A stretch of 64,000 bases of DNA from Acinetobacter geminorum (GCF_013009345.1 NZ_JABELE010000005.1:13051-77050), one strand, 5' to 3'. Positions 1 to 8,446 are shown, counted from the first letter of the stretch. Notes: generated by a model not told the origin, from the sequence alone. Program-made: numbers and translations.

Positions 1-485
1 TTATCAATCCCAATGTATTCAACCCTACTATAATCATAAGTATCACTATGAACTTCTTTGAATTGCTGAATAATAGTGATGTTATCTAACCTCTTGCAAC
101 CTGCACATGCTGGACAACCATGCCCCTTCATGTGATTCCCTGCCATTTGGTAGAATTCACCATGTTTAGGGCATATTATTGCTATCTGCTTATCAACTCC
201 ATTAAATATAGAGCCAACATAGCTATATTTACTATTGTGAACTTTGTTTGCTCTTTCAATGAACTCATCTATTCCAATACTTGGCCTTGTTTTTCTGCAT
301 TTTAAACAGCCAAATCCTCTTAAATGAGAACCAACCATTTGATGAAAAAAGCCATGCTCCTTACACTCAATAGAAATAATGTCTTTCTTATATGAAAACT
401 CTACTTGATCATAATTGTATTTATCTGAATGGATTAGCTTAGCTTGCTGGATAAAATCTTCTTTTGTAAGGGTGGATTTTCGCAT
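1..485 (-). CDS. DUF723-type Cys/His repeat protein, C-terminus cut by window edge
   Basis: An open frame runs from the ATG at 485 to the window edge with no stop, so at least 161 residues are present and the C-terminus is missing. The protein is built of repeats of about 50-60 residues. Each begins with a helix and a 'KY(N/S/D)Y' segment, followed by 'C-x2-HG-x-F' and then 'G-x-GC-x2-C'. Two complete repeats and the start of a third are visible. This Cys/His pattern matches the DUF723 family and is shared with the protein at 9979-10770. The family often precedes nuclease domains, but the C-terminus cannot be seen here. A good Shine-Dalgarno (TGGAG) precedes the ATG, and a separate promoter lies just upstream, so it is probably an independently expressed accessory gene rather than part of the late operon. 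Its function is unknown. Confidence 0.75.
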   Translation of the reverse strand, partial: MRKSTLTKEDFIQQAKLIHSDKYNYDQVEFSYKKDIISIECKEHGFFHQMVGSHLRGFGCLKCRKTRPSIGIDEFIERANKVHNSKYSYVGSIFNGVDKQIAIICPKHGEFYQMAGNHMKGHGCPACAGCKRLDNITIIQQFKEVHSDTYDYSRVEYIGID

Positions 486-520
486 GGCCACTCCATTAAA
501 TAGGCAAATATCAGAATGCA

Positions 521-549
521 ATTATATCATATTTACCTATACTTTTCAG
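521..549 (-). promoter_or_regulatory. Candidate sigma-70 promoter with extended -10 for the DUF723 gene
   Basis: On the minus strand a perfect TATAAT (526-521) is preceded by TG one base upstream (an extended -10). A CTGAAA -35 (549-544) lies 17 bp away. It sits in the 3' end of the preceding morphogenesis gene and would fire the gene starting at 485 independently of late phage transcription. Predicted from sequence only. Confidence 0.55.
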
Positions 550-958
550 ATATATACATAAATGTTGTTTCATAAAAACCTGTTGGATCTTGTTGACTAT
601 ACCCATTTACCGTTTTACTCGGTTCGACCTTTGGATTCTTAGGGTAAAGGCCATAGTTAAGAACATATGCGTAAGGTAGGCTATTTGATAAGTACACCGT
701 TTGGAATGGCTTAAGGCTGCCTAATTTAGCTAACTCACGGCTTAGCGTGCGTTGCCCGCCCTCATCTACGTCATTCTCATCAGCTTTTCCATCTACATGA
801 CCAATCCCAATACGGTTATTTGCTCTCACTGCACCAGTGTCCACCGCGCTCGAAAGAACAACACCTTGCAATGCATCAATCACAATATCTTTTTGTAGTT
901 TAGTTAGATCGGCTTCAATAGTTTGAATAAAGCTAGTTGGTTTCTTTGTCCAGCCCAT
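533..958 (-). CDS. Head-tail connector / tail completion protein, HK97 gp10-like
   Basis: A protein of 141 residues in the head-to-tail joining block of the late operon. Size, position (third gene after the major capsid region) and composition fit the HK97 gp10-like neck/tail-completion group. These proteins are short and basic at the N-terminus, with a central segment 'LSNSLPYAYVLNYGLYP' typical of the family's '(Y/L)PYA..LE.G' region. It would help close the neck or terminate the tail tube. It follows the 963-1355 gene with 4 bp between them and has a GGAAGGTG ribosome binding site. A promoter for the downstream accessory gene overlaps its 3' end. The assignment rests on motif and synteny rather than alignment. 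Confidence 0.6.
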   Translation of the reverse strand: MGWTKKPTSFIQTIEADLTKLQKDIVIDALQGVVLSSAVDTGAVRANNRIGIGHVDGKADENDVDEGGQRTLSRELAKLGSLKPFQTVYLSNSLPYAYVLNYGLYPKNPKVEPSKTVNGYSQQDPTGFYETTFMYISEKYR

Positions 959-962
959 GGCG

Positions 963-1355
963 CTACACCTTCCTCAGTTGGGCCGTCCATACACTTGATG
1001 ATGGATCCTGACCATAACTCACAACTCGATAATTGCCACCTTCAATCACCCAAATATCATTAACATCTGGCTTAACTAAAGTTCCTGCTGAATCCTTCAC
1101 TTCATTTTGCAGTAGCACGGCTTTAGAGTCTGTTGCTCGGTAATCTATAGGCTTGACCAAATCTTTTGCCCAGCTTCCAAATAGGACGCCTCTGCCGCTA
1201 TACACATATTCGGTGTAAGTATCCTCACCAGTAGCAGGATTGGAGCTGACTAATTGTTTGCGAGTACAGGTAAAGGAATCAACCGCGTCTGCCAGTTCAT
1301 CTTCAGCATCAAAGGCAGCGCCAAGTTCTTTTTGAATCTCATCACGCATTCCCAT
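963..1355 (-). CDS. Putative head-tail joining protein
   Basis: A 130-residue protein in the connector block, 3 bp downstream of the 1359-1745 gene and 4 bp upstream of the gp10-like gene, so clearly part of the same operon. The sequence is mostly beta-strand-like: a middle part with a 'YVYSGRGVLFGSW' stretch and a C-terminal 'DIWVIEGGNYRVVSY' stretch. This is the general look of the small beta-barrel head-tail stopper proteins of siphoviruses, usually placed between the gp6-like adaptor and the gp10-like protein. I see no enzymatic motif. The functional label comes from position. Confidence 0.5.
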   Translation of the reverse strand: MGMRDEIQKELGAAFDAEDELADAVDSFTCTRKQLVSSNPATGEDTYTEYVYSGRGVLFGSWAKDLVKPIDYRATDSKAVLLQNEVKDSAGTLVKPDVNDIWVIEGGNYRVVSYGQDPSSSVWTAQLRKV

Positions 1356-1358
1356 GAC

Positions 1359-1745
1359 TTACTCCGTAATGACATATGTGTTGATGTGATACTTCTCGCT
1401 AAAGAATGGTTCTAGAAGGTCAAGGATGAATTGCATATCTCCACTTACTGACTCTTCTTTGCCTGCAACATAGGTCTTGCTTACTGATGTTCCAGATTGA
1501 GCAGATACGGTCTTAGAAGCAACCACACCTTCTTTAGTTGTGTAGAGTTGCCCTGCTGCTGCCAGTTTTGCTAAGTAAGCGCCAGCCGTAAGAATCGCAT
1601 CTGGCACTTCGCCTTCTGGATAATCTGGTAAATTTCTAGCATTAAGCCACGCATTAGCCTGCATCACAGCAATAACCGGATCACCAGTTCCCCACCAGTC
1701 AGGCCCTAGCTTTTGAGTCACACTTTCGACTGTTACATAGTTCAT
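1359..1745 (-). CDS. Head-tail adaptor position; DnaT-like_ssDNA-binding family protein
   Basis: A protein of 128 residues, helical, opening with 'VTVESVTQKLG' and a Trp-rich 'DWWGTG' turn. It carries 'ANAWLNARNLP', 'DAILTAGAYLAKLAAAG' and a C-terminal 'FILDLLEPF' helix. In Acinetobacter and related phages such proteins are labelled putative DnaT-like ssDNA-binding protein. The location, first gene after the capsid-linked small gene and before the joining proteins, fits the helical head-tail adaptor (HK97 gp6-like) much better than a replication role. I therefore infer an adaptor at the portal ring. The ribosome binding site is TTAGGA. A GC hairpin lies in the gap upstream. Confidence 0.55.
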   Translation of the reverse strand: MNYVTVESVTQKLGPDWWGTGDPVIAVMQANAWLNARNLPDYPEGEVPDAILTAGAYLAKLAAAGQLYTTKEGVVASKTVSAQSGTSVSKTYVAGKEESVSGDMQFILDLLEPFFSEKYHINTYVITE

Positions 1746-1773
1746 AGCTTAATCCTAAAAATCTAATTAAGAA

Positions 1774-1793
1774 GGACGGCCCGAAAGCCGCCC
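1774..1793 (-). terminator. GC-rich hairpin with weak U-tract
   Basis: On the minus strand a 7-bp stem (GGGCGGC with GCCGTCC, one G-U pair) and a 6-nt loop are followed by TTCTTAATT. It lies between two co-oriented late genes, so it may attenuate transcription or be ignored by an antiterminated polymerase. Confidence 0.4.
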
Positions 1794-1801
1794 TGCTTTA
1801 G

Positions 1802-1987
1802 TTATGCACCACCATTCAGCGGTGCTTCTGGCACAGGAACTGCTACTTCTGGGTCCTTAATGCCATAGTCACCCGCTGTTTTGGCAGGGTCAAACATAGT
1901 GCCTGCTGCTAATGTGTCAGTCGCATCATCAGCATATCGGCGGTCAGTTGGGTATTGGTATTTGTAGTCTGGTTGCTTCTCAGCCAT
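1802..1987 (-). CDS. Small Pro/Ala/Asp-rich phage protein, function unknown
   Basis: A 61-residue acidic protein placed directly after the major capsid gene (11 bp gap), with a strong AAGGAG ribosome binding site. It is rich in Asp, Ala, Pro and Tyr and has no hydrophobic core pattern or recognisable motif, so it is probably extended or disordered. Small proteins at this position can be capsid decoration or capsid-associated factors, but nothing in the sequence proves this. It is certainly expressed with the head genes, given spacing and ribosome binding site. Confidence 0.6.
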   Translation of the reverse strand: MAEKQPDYKYQYPTDRRYADDATDTLAAGTMFDPAKTAGDYGIKDPEVAVPVPEAPLNGGA

Positions 1988-1998
1988 GACTGCTCTCC

Positions 1999-3015
1999 TT
2001 AAAGGTTAGTAATTAGGAAGCGGATTGAGGTGTCTTCTGGTTTGGTTACAAGTTCCCAGTTAGCTGCCTTCTGCAAATCAGCCCAAGAAGCGCTTAAAGA
2101 CTCACGCTCTGTACCACCAGTTAAAGTGTCTTTAGGTGCAATGAAGCTAAAACCTTGCGGATGGATCAACATGTTGCGACGCGTCCAAAGGATTTCATGA
2201 CCAGCACCATTACCAGTTGATTGTGTTTCTTCAACCTTCAAATCTTTTGGACCGGGAACAGAGTCATATGCAAATGCGCGTGGACCTGCAAGAATCGTGA
2301 TGAACTTAGCGTTTGCGCCTGTGCCAATTTGCGTATTGGTATCTGTTTCAATGACTGCGCGCCCGTTGTAAACGGTGATTGGTGGCAAGTTATCACTTGT
2401 GGTCACTTGTTCAAGTAATTGCTGTTTACGCATCTTCGCAGCAATACGTGAATGCACGAACATCACACCACGTCCACGTAATGAAGCATTCATTGTGCTT
2501 TCCGCATCAATGTAGGCATCTACTGACCAACGTGAAGCATCTGTTGCTGTTGAAGCAGAGATGTCAGTAGTGAATCGCTTGCCGTTCGCCTGGTCATAAT
2601 TACGCAAGCCAATTACTGTTGCTAGAGCACGGTTTTCGGCAGCTTGTTGCCAATACTTATTCAGCATTCCACCAATAAGCTCAAGTGAATTGACCTTCGA
2701 TAAATACTGCCCAAGAACAGACTCAAGAAAGCCTTCGTTCATATAAGCAACGCGGCCTTGCATTTCACCTGCATCAATCGTGCGAGGCATTGCGATATCA
2801 GTCAAAATGGTGTTGCCATAGTTCTGTTCAACATTACCATCCACACCGTTAATGTATGGAACGACGAATGTTGATGAACCACTTGTAAGCAAAGGACGTA
2901 AAGATTCATCAGATACGAATGCACCTGAATGCACGAGTGGCGAAACTGCCACAGGATTTGGACGTAGATAAGATAAAACTACGTCACGGTTAAATACTTC
3001 TACTAAAGAAGGCAT
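1999..3015 (-). CDS. Major capsid protein
   Basis: A 338-residue protein immediately downstream of the scaffold gene. It has a start typical of P22/HK97-fold coat proteins of the 'MPSLVEVFN...VL' type, and a segment 'FVVPYINGVDGNVEQNYG' followed by a TDI-type beta strand. It would assemble into the icosahedral shell around the scaffold, attached to the DUF4055 portal. Length suits a fully processed-size capsid subunit without a maturation protease domain, consistent with the separate scaffold gene. The start has a GGGAG ribosome binding site. Family membership is assigned from gene order plus length and the overall alpha/beta composition, not from a direct alignment. Confidence 0.8.
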   Translation of the reverse strand: MPSLVEVFNRDVVLSYLRPNPVAVSPLVHSGAFVSDESLRPLLTSGSSTFVVPYINGVDGNVEQNYGNTILTDIAMPRTIDAGEMQGRVAYMNEGFLESVLGQYLSKVNSLELIGGMLNKYWQQAAENRALATVIGLRNYDQANGKRFTTDISASTATDASRWSVDAYIDAESTMNASLRGRGVMFVHSRIAAKMRKQQLLEQVTTSDNLPPITVYNGRAVIETDTNTQIGTGANAKFITILAGPRAFAYDSVPGPKDLKVEETQSTGNGAGHEILWTRRNMLIHPQGFSFIAPKDTLTGGTERESLSASWADLQKAANWELVTKPEDTSIRFLITNL

Positions 3016-3032
3016 GGAGTTACTCCCAATAA

Positions 3033-3758
3033 TTAATTATTAAAGTCACCATTCGCTACTGCTGCTTGGAACCCTTGAGGATCATTCTTTTGGAATTCCA
3101 AGCGCTCTTGCGTGGTCATTTCACTTGGTTTCTTGGCAGCTCCACCACCTGAACCACCGCCAGAAGCCCCACTTCCTGACGCATTTGAAGCAACAATTAA
3201 TGGCTTGAATGCCACATTGCCGCGGAACTCTTTTTTGAGGTCATCAATACTTAAAGCACTAGGTTTGCCCTGCGAATCTAGTACACGTACTTTGACCTCT
3301 CCGTTTTCATCAGTTTCAACTTGAAGACGATTTGTAATATGTGGAAGCAAAACTGCCTCCGAGCCTTTGATTGAAAGCTCACTTGCTAATGCTTGTGCTG
3401 TTTGCCCGACAGTTAATTTGTAGACTTGGTCTTGCAATGCTTTGGTTGCTTCCGCATGTTTTGCTTCTGCCTGCTCAAGCTTGGCTTTCCAAGATGCTTC
3501 AATTGCAGCAACGTCACCTTTTTTACGGGCTGCTTCTTCGGCTTCGCGTTGAGCTTTCTCTTCGGCTTCGCGTTGTTTTTGTTGAGCAGATTTCTTTTCA
3601 CCAAGAAGTTCTTCAACTTTCTTCTTCAGCCCATCCAGTTCTGAATTATCTTGCTGCGGCAAACCTTCAACTTTTAAATAAAATGCACCATCTTTTTCTT
3701 CATAAAGTGCTTTAATTTCATCAGATAAGCCCTCTAGGCTATCGAGTTTGTATTTCAT
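3033..3758 (-). CDS. Capsid scaffolding protein
   Basis: A 241-residue protein starting at the ATG at 3758, which has a GGGAGC ribosome binding site. An upstream in-frame start at 3812 would place the N-terminus inside the terminator hairpin and is rejected. The centre (about residues 45-130) is a highly charged Lys/Glu/Ala/Gln coiled coil. A Gly/Ser-rich linker follows near residue 200, then a short helical tail ending 'GFQAAVANGDFNN'. This layout (N-terminal globular part, long coiled coil, C-terminal capsid-binding helix) is that of phage scaffold (GPO/gp20-like) proteins. It lies just before the major capsid gene, as expected. Confidence 0.8.
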   Translation of the reverse strand: MKYKLDSLEGLSDEIKALYEEKDGAFYLKVEGLPQQDNSELDGLKKKVEELLGEKKSAQQKQREAEEKAQREAEEAARKKGDVAAIEASWKAKLEQAEAKHAEATKALQDQVYKLTVGQTAQALASELSIKGSEAVLLPHITNRLQVETDENGEVKVRVLDSQGKPSALSIDDLKKEFRGNVAFKPLIVASNASGSGASGGGSGGGAAKKPSEMTTQERLEFQKNDPQGFQAAVANGDFNN

Positions 3759-3802
3759 GTTTTGCTCCCTGAGCGGTTTTGCAGTCACAAACTGCGGGCA
3801 AT

Positions 3803-3823
3803 AAAAAAGCACCCGAAGGTGCT
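3803..3823 (-). terminator. Intrinsic terminator inside the head operon
   Basis: On the minus strand the stem AGCACC/GGTGCT with loop TTCG is followed by a run of six T. It lies between the 36-residue gene and the scaffold gene. Late transcription must pass it, presumably by antitermination, or it tunes scaffold and capsid expression. Confidence 0.75.
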
Positions 3824-3833
3824 ATGGTTTAAT

Positions 3834-3944
3834 TTATTTGGTAGGCTTGTTAATTCTTCTAAGCCATCGGCGCAATCTGAACTTACTTCGCGTTGAAAGT
3901 CTTGAAAGCTCTAATGAGCCTTCGCCTGTTAAATCAATGATCAT
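3834..3944 (-). CDS. 36-residue basic protein, coupled to the MuF-like gene
   Basis: Reading on the minus strand, the ATG at 3944 overlaps the TGA stop of the MuF-like gene (ATGA), a classic translational coupling. The product is 36 residues, beginning MIIDLTGEG and turning strongly basic ('RLRRWLRRINKPTK'). The TAA stop at 3836-3834 is followed within a few bases by the intrinsic terminator. Overlap geometry and the terminator directly after the stop argue that it is a real gene. No family is recognised. A small basic head-associated or DNA-contacting protein is one possibility. Confidence 0.55.
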   Translation of the reverse strand: MIIDLTGEGSLELSRLSTRSKFRLRRWLRRINKPTK

Positions 3945-5026
3945 AATCCCAACCTCTTAAACATTTCTTCATCAAGCTTTTTTAGTTCTGCAAGCGTGAA
4001 TGGTTGACCTGTTAGCGGATCCACAAACTTATCCAATGAGTACTTACCCTCTTTGAATAGTTTGTATCGCGACGGCCCAAGCCAAGACTTTTGAAAAGCT
4101 GCATCTTGTTTATCAAACCACCCTTTGAATGTTGTATTTGAATCAACTACACCTATCTCCCCCTCTCCATTCACTTTGTTGTTGAATGGGCGCATGCCGA
4201 TTGTTTTCCCTGAATCATCCGAAACCGGAATTAGGATCGATCTACAGTTGGGGTGAAGTGGTGGCACTGGATGAGGTTCATCTTTCTTATAAACCTTGTC
4301 AGAGTAACCCATACAGATTTTAGAAGTACGGCTATCTAGTGTTGCGATGAACTTTACATATTCAACACCAATGATCTGATATGTTTCATTCAGAGCAACA
4401 TTGGACACATGACTTCGAGCAGTGCGAACCATAGTTGAAATCTGGTTTCTACTCTGATCAAGCAAACCGTCTTGGTAATTAAGAGCCTTCTTGCCTTTAA
4501 TTCGCTGAACAATCTGCTGGTTTGTCTGACCCCGAGATAGACCATCTCGAATTGTTTGCTCTACCCGAACTTTTGCATCGTCTGCGATCTTCTCGAATAG
4601 GTAATCAAGCAGCACACCACCGCTTAAAGGCGTTTTCTTTGCCTTGTTGAATAGCGTCTTTCCATTTGGTTCTATTTTGCGATTAGCGAGGGTTTTAGCC
4701 TGATATGTAGCTTCATACACCGCTAATGCAGTAGCGCTTACTGTGAAGCTCTCAAGCAATCCTGATGCTACACTTGCCTGCCAAGTCTGAACCAGTGCTC
4801 TAACTTCTTTCAAAGCAGGTGTTGTGTATTGCGCTGCCATCAATGCAGTCTTTTCAGCGTCACTCAAGTCATCTAACAAATCTCTTAACTTTGAAAGCAT
4901 CTCACTAGAGAGCGAATCAAATTGTGTTAGGAGATTATTGATTTCAGTTGAAGAGAGCCGATACAGATAGGCCTGATGTGATACCAGGGCATCAAGTAGA
5001 GCTTGTTGTGACAACTGGACGTTCAT
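3941..5026 (-). CDS. Minor head protein, phage Mu gpF / SPP1 gp7-like
   Basis: A 361-residue head morphogenesis protein. The C-terminal half carries the conserved MuF signature: 'LDSRTSKIC' near residue 235, then 'DKVY' and 'PPLHPNCRS' about 25 residues later. Upstream lies a helical region with 'RTARSHVSN'. MuF-type proteins bind the portal and are needed for head assembly or DNA delivery. Here it follows the portal gene by 16 bp, the usual order. The ribosome binding site is GCAGGAG. No toxin or ADP-ribosyltransferase extension is visible after the MuF domain. Confidence 0.88.
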   Translation of the reverse strand: MNVQLSQQALLDALVSHQAYLYRLSSTEINNLLTQFDSLSSEMLSKLRDLLDDLSDAEKTALMAAQYTTPALKEVRALVQTWQASVASGLLESFTVSATALAVYEATYQAKTLANRKIEPNGKTLFNKAKKTPLSGGVLLDYLFEKIADDAKVRVEQTIRDGLSRGQTNQQIVQRIKGKKALNYQDGLLDQSRNQISTMVRTARSHVSNVALNETYQIIGVEYVKFIATLDSRTSKICMGYSDKVYKKDEPHPVPPLHPNCRSILIPVSDDSGKTIGMRPFNNKVNGEGEIGVVDSNTTFKGWFDKQDAAFQKSWLGPSRYKLFKEGKYSLDKFVDPLTGQPFTLAELKKLDEEMFKRLGL

Positions 5027-5042
5027 TTGTCACTCCTGCGAT

Positions 5043-6449
5043 TTAAACCACCATAGGTCTATTAATTGACTCGCTTTCGATACGTGTTTGCTCATCTTCA
5101 AAGCTAATTTCTGGCACTTTCCCAGTTGTAAGCAACTCATGGAAGGTTTCCATACTCATGCGATTAGCAAGCACCATTTCCCAATAGAACTTAAGCGTAT
5201 CAAGGTCAATCTTACCTTTAGCAAAATCTTGCTTAATTGTGAGTTTCGCTTTAGATCCGCTTCCATAATATGCAGCACACCATTTAAGCGCATATTCCAT
5301 CGCCTCATTGGTATTCGCCACACACAAAGAAAGAACACTATACTGAGCCAGCTTTTCATTATTTGATTGGGTAGCTGTCTTGTTGACCTGCTCGGTCTCA
5401 AGAATCTTGGCACCCATGGCCTGCATGTACTTTTCTTTAGCATCCATAGCCTGCTTGGCTAAGGTACTTTCAGTTACTTGCTTGTAATCAAATGATGAAC
5501 CTTTCGGAAGCATTAAAGGATTCTTAGAACCTAACCGCACTCCATTTTTCTGCAACCAGTCGCGCCAACCTTCATCAAGTTCATTAATAACTGGTTGAGC
5601 TTGCCCACAGATAAATACCATCTCTTCATAGCTTGCGCTGTTCTGATAATGGGCCAAGTTCATAGTGACAATTGGTTCTAATGGGATCGGGTCAATATTC
5701 CAATCATTAGCCAAAGACCCCAAAGGAATAAAAGGAATTTCATTCCATCTTTGGCCTAATGAATTTGTTGGATAAAAGATATCCCCGCCCTGTAGTTCTC
5801 CTGACTTATCTGTATAAACTTGAACGTTATATTCATTGTTTTCATCAAGGCGAAGTACACGGTAGATATTGATTTCTTTCTTAGAGAACTCGTCTTCTGG
5901 ATCCTTTTCCGTAGTCTTCTCATGCAAGACAATAAGTTCAGGCTTATAGACCGAACCAACTCGCTTTAGACTCCAATTGATAATGCTCAACGACTCATAA
6001 AATACGATTGTTGGTCGAATGCCTAAGCTCTCTGCCTGCTGCACAGACACATTGCCGTCAGTAGTTGGATAATCAACAAATAAACCACCACGTGCATGTT
6101 TAAGCTGACCTTGCAAGGCAGATTGTGCAACTTGGTAAATTGACTTACCTGTACCATCTGCATCGTATTTAAGAAAATCCATTCCATCTGGTTCGAATGT
6201 TGGATCCTCTGCAAATACCACGCCGACCATCTTGTTTAATGTGTCCTTAGAAATCTCATAAAACACAGCACGGGTTAAGTAAGCCAAATAATATTGATCA
6301 TTCTGCGTTAAATCAGACGATACATTGGGTTTTGGTAAATAAAGTTCGCCACGCTTCTTAACCGTGGCAGAACCATCACAGACATCGTCGATAGTTTCCC
6401 AACGCTTTTTCATGTCTGCATAAGCTTGATGTTCAGTATTAACTGGCAT
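5043..6449 (-). CDS. Portal protein, DUF4055 family
   Basis: A 468-residue protein between the large terminase and the MuF-like protein, the invariant portal position. It opens with 'AYADMKKRWETIDDVCDG' and has the long internal region ('IPFIPLGSLAND', 'NSASYEEMVFICGQAQPVI') seen in DUF4055 proteins, the portal family of many Gram-negative siphophages. As dodecamer it forms the DNA entry channel and the docking site for terminase. Its ATG overlaps the TAA stop of the terminase gene (TAATG), indicating coupled translation. Confidence 0.87.
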   Translation of the reverse strand: MPVNTEHQAYADMKKRWETIDDVCDGSATVKKRGELYLPKPNVSSDLTQNDQYYLAYLTRAVFYEISKDTLNKMVGVVFAEDPTFEPDGMDFLKYDADGTGKSIYQVAQSALQGQLKHARGGLFVDYPTTDGNVSVQQAESLGIRPTIVFYESLSIINWSLKRVGSVYKPELIVLHEKTTEKDPEDEFSKKEINIYRVLRLDENNEYNVQVYTDKSGELQGGDIFYPTNSLGQRWNEIPFIPLGSLANDWNIDPIPLEPIVTMNLAHYQNSASYEEMVFICGQAQPVINELDEGWRDWLQKNGVRLGSKNPLMLPKGSSFDYKQVTESTLAKQAMDAKEKYMQAMGAKILETEQVNKTATQSNNEKLAQYSVLSLCVANTNEAMEYALKWCAAYYGSGSKAKLTIKQDFAKGKIDLDTLKFYWEMVLANRMSMETFHELLTTGKVPEISFEDEQTRIESESINRPMVV

Positions 6450-7732
6450 TAGTAAACCATTCCTATATCTAGTGATCTTGCAGGACGAATAATCGGGAAG
6501 CGTTTAGCAAGAGGATATCCGCCAGCATCTCCCACATGGTCCAAGCCTGATTTCTTATCTGGCATTCCAAAATCGTCATAAACTTGCTGCTCAAAGGTCT
6601 CTGTGAGTCTTGGGCATTTATTTGTGTTGACTAAGAGTGTTCGCTCACCATTGCCATTTAAGATCAAAGCATTTACTGCATTAATTCGGTCTTTAATGTT
6701 CGGGTTTGTTGAATTTACTTCGACCCTTAAACCCTTCTGTCTCAAGATTGCATGATCAGATTCGCTACTCTTTTTCGATGAAGTAGCTTGGCCTGCCGCA
6801 TCTGGGATAATTGTCATCTCATGGTTTGGGAACTTTTCAATCAAAAGATCAGCCATAGTTGGCGTATCACGAACGCCTACCAGCTCATCTAAGGCTCTTG
6901 GCTTGCCATCTCGAATGACATAAACAACAGCTGCCATTTTCAAGACGTTGAAGTCCATACCAATGAGTAAAGCCTCATTAGGTCTTATTTCCTCATCTGT
7001 ATGGTTTAAGGTCCGGTCGAAGTCTGGATAAACTGCTCCGCTCGTTAAATTAACAAACTGCCCTTTTAAGTAGGCTGAAATCAATTGAGGTGGGTAAGAC
7101 TCAAACAATGATGCAATGTAGTCATCAGGAAGATTGGCTTCATTGTCATAGGTGGAAGCTTGAATCATTCCATATAGAGCGCGCTTAGCATCGCTTTGGT
7201 TTGCTTCTTTGACAAATTGCTCATGAGTGAACTTAAAGCCTTCTGGCGTTGTTGCAACATCAATACCGTTCAACAAACCAGCTTGTTTATATCGCATACG
7301 AGCAATGATCTTGCGCCAAGCTTGTTGAGCCTTGACCTTTGTCATCACATCAAGCTCATCAATCAGAGCATGACCAATCTTAAAACCTACAATAGTGTTG
7401 GGCTTTTCCATTGAACGGCAGATAATTGTGCTTCGATACTGACGTCCATAATAAAGATCCACTTCTTTATTTGATTCATAGATCTTTGTCTTTAATCCCC
7501 AATCGAAAGCAACTTCATCAATAGTGGGAAAAAAAATATCCCGGATCTGCGGATACGTTGGAGCGAAGTAACCCAACGGCACCTTTGGAAATGACCAAGA
7601 TTTATCACAAAGACTTGAACAACCTACCCAAGTTTTACCTGAACCAAACCCTGCAACAAAAGCTCTAAACTTATTTGGCAATTGGAGAAAGTTAGCCTGA
7701 GGCACATTCAGTGTTGGATTGATGTTCGGCAT
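6449..7732 (-). CDS. Terminase large subunit
   Basis: A DNA-packaging motor of 427 residues if started at the ATG at 7732; another ATG at 7747 would add five residues. The ATPase half carries Walker A GFGSGKT at residues 28-34 and a Walker B-like 'ALIDELD'. The C-terminal RNase H-like nuclease half shows the acidic motifs 'LIGMDFNV', 'IIPDAAG' and 'GLDHVGDAGGY'. This is the terminase_6/Terminase_3-type arrangement. It overlaps the small-subunit gene by about 40 bp in a different frame and the portal by 1 bp, so the packaging genes are tightly coupled. Confidence 0.93.
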   Translation of the reverse strand: MPNINPTLNVPQANFLQLPNKFRAFVAGFGSGKTWVGCSSLCDKSWSFPKVPLGYFAPTYPQIRDIFFPTIDEVAFDWGLKTKIYESNKEVDLYYGRQYRSTIICRSMEKPNTIVGFKIGHALIDELDVMTKVKAQQAWRKIIARMRYKQAGLLNGIDVATTPEGFKFTHEQFVKEANQSDAKRALYGMIQASTYDNEANLPDDYIASLFESYPPQLISAYLKGQFVNLTSGAVYPDFDRTLNHTDEEIRPNEALLIGMDFNVLKMAAVVYVIRDGKPRALDELVGVRDTPTMADLLIEKFPNHEMTIIPDAAGQATSSKKSSESDHAILRQKGLRVEVNSTNPNIKDRINAVNALILNGNGERTLLVNTNKCPRLTETFEQQVYDDFGMPDKKSGLDHVGDAGGYPLAKRFPIIRPARSLDIGMVY

Positions 7733-8201
7733 CTTTTTTACTCGCATCTACAACATGAATAGTCACCTGCACTGGGGTTACATCTTCATCTTCTTCTGGA
7801 TTAAGTTCTTTTTGGAGTTTTGCTATTTCAAGCTCTTGTTTCTTCACCTGAAGTTCACTCACTTTATCCAACCCTAGTAGCTTAGCTTTGCCCATTGTTG
7901 CTGCAACTGCCGCAGAAACTTGAACTCGCTCTCCTTCAAATGCGGCTTTACGTGCTTCTTCTAATTCTTGAAGCAAGTCATCCACAGTCAAGTTATGGCG
8001 GGTTTGATGTTCCTTTCTAATGAGTTCGAGCCTTGTTGTAATCTTGTGGTTATCAAGTAATCTTTTAGCCTCACGGTTGACCGTGTTTTCATTCATTGAA
8101 TCCGCATCGTAGGCTTGTCGATACGCCTCCGAAGCGTTCCCCAATTCGATAAACAATTGGCAAAAGTTCTCTTGCTTCGGAGTTAGTTTTAACTCCGCCA
8201 T
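7692..8201 (-). CDS. Terminase small subunit
   Basis: A 169-residue DNA-recognition subunit. The start is taken as the ATG at 8201, which has a GGTGAG ribosome binding site; the in-frame GTG at 8210 is less likely. The N-terminus 'LTPKQENFCQLFIELGNASEAYRQAY' is the hallmark helix-turn-helix of the Terminase_2 family (PF03592). The middle is helical ('LLQELEEARKAAFEG'), and the C-terminus is an acidic then Thr/Val-rich tail that would contact the large subunit. It is directly upstream of the large subunit and overlaps it. Confidence 0.92.
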   Translation of the reverse strand: MAELKLTPKQENFCQLFIELGNASEAYRQAYDADSMNENTVNREAKRLLDNHKITTRLELIRKEHQTRHNLTVDDLLQELEEARKAAFEGERVQVSAAVAATMGKAKLLGLDKVSELQVKKQELEIAKLQKELNPEEDEDVTPVQVTIHVVDASKKDAEHQSNTECASG

Positions 8202-8215
8202 AAATCTCACCCATT

Positions 8216-8237
8216 AAAAAACCGCCACTTGGGCGGT
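8216..8237 (-). terminator. Intrinsic terminator upstream of the terminase genes
   Basis: On the minus strand the stem ACCGCC/GGCGGT with a 5-nt loop is followed by six T. It lies between the 67-residue gene and the terminase small subunit, inside the late unit. Confidence 0.75.
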
Positions 8238-8242
8238 CATAA

Positions 8243-8446
8243 CTACTTCACAATTTCCAACTTTTCCAAGAACCGATCTAGCTCTTCCTCAGAATTAAAC
8301 TCTAGATCTAGGATGTCATTGGAGGTTAAAGTTAAAACTAACTTATAAAAATCTCTATTAGCAAATTTATTGTTTTCTGATGTAGCCTTTTTCACTTTTA
8401 CCACATGATTTAAATTAATGTATTCGGATTTATGCTGAACAAACAT
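8243..8446 (-). CDS. 67-residue phage protein, function unknown
   Basis: A small protein with a strong AAAGGAAAA ribosome binding site and an intrinsic terminator directly after its stop. The sequence looks like a compact beta domain: 'SEYINLNHVVKVKK' and 'FYKLVLTLTSNDILDLEF', then a closing helix 'SEEELDRFLEKLEIVK'. This gives a small beta-barrel or PH-like fold pattern. The same general plan ('VKVNSKMVIKTEEV..' plus 'SLEEFLLLVN' helix) is seen in the gene at 9020-9205, so the two may be distant paralogues. No function can be assigned. Confidence 0.6.
   Translation of the reverse strand: MFVQHKSEYINLNHVVKVKKATSENNKFANRDFYKLVLTLTSNDILDLEFNSEEELDRFLEKLEIVK

Noticed and set aside
1359..1745. 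Taking the DnaT-like name literally as a replication protein
   Set aside because: The gene sits between capsid and head-tail joining genes, so a structural adaptor role is more likely.
3371..3715. 114-codon plus-strand frame opposite the scaffold gene
   Set aside because: It is antisense to a clear coiled-coil scaffold frame. The Leu-rich product is the expected shadow of Lys/Glu/Ala-rich codons, and it has no ribosome binding site.
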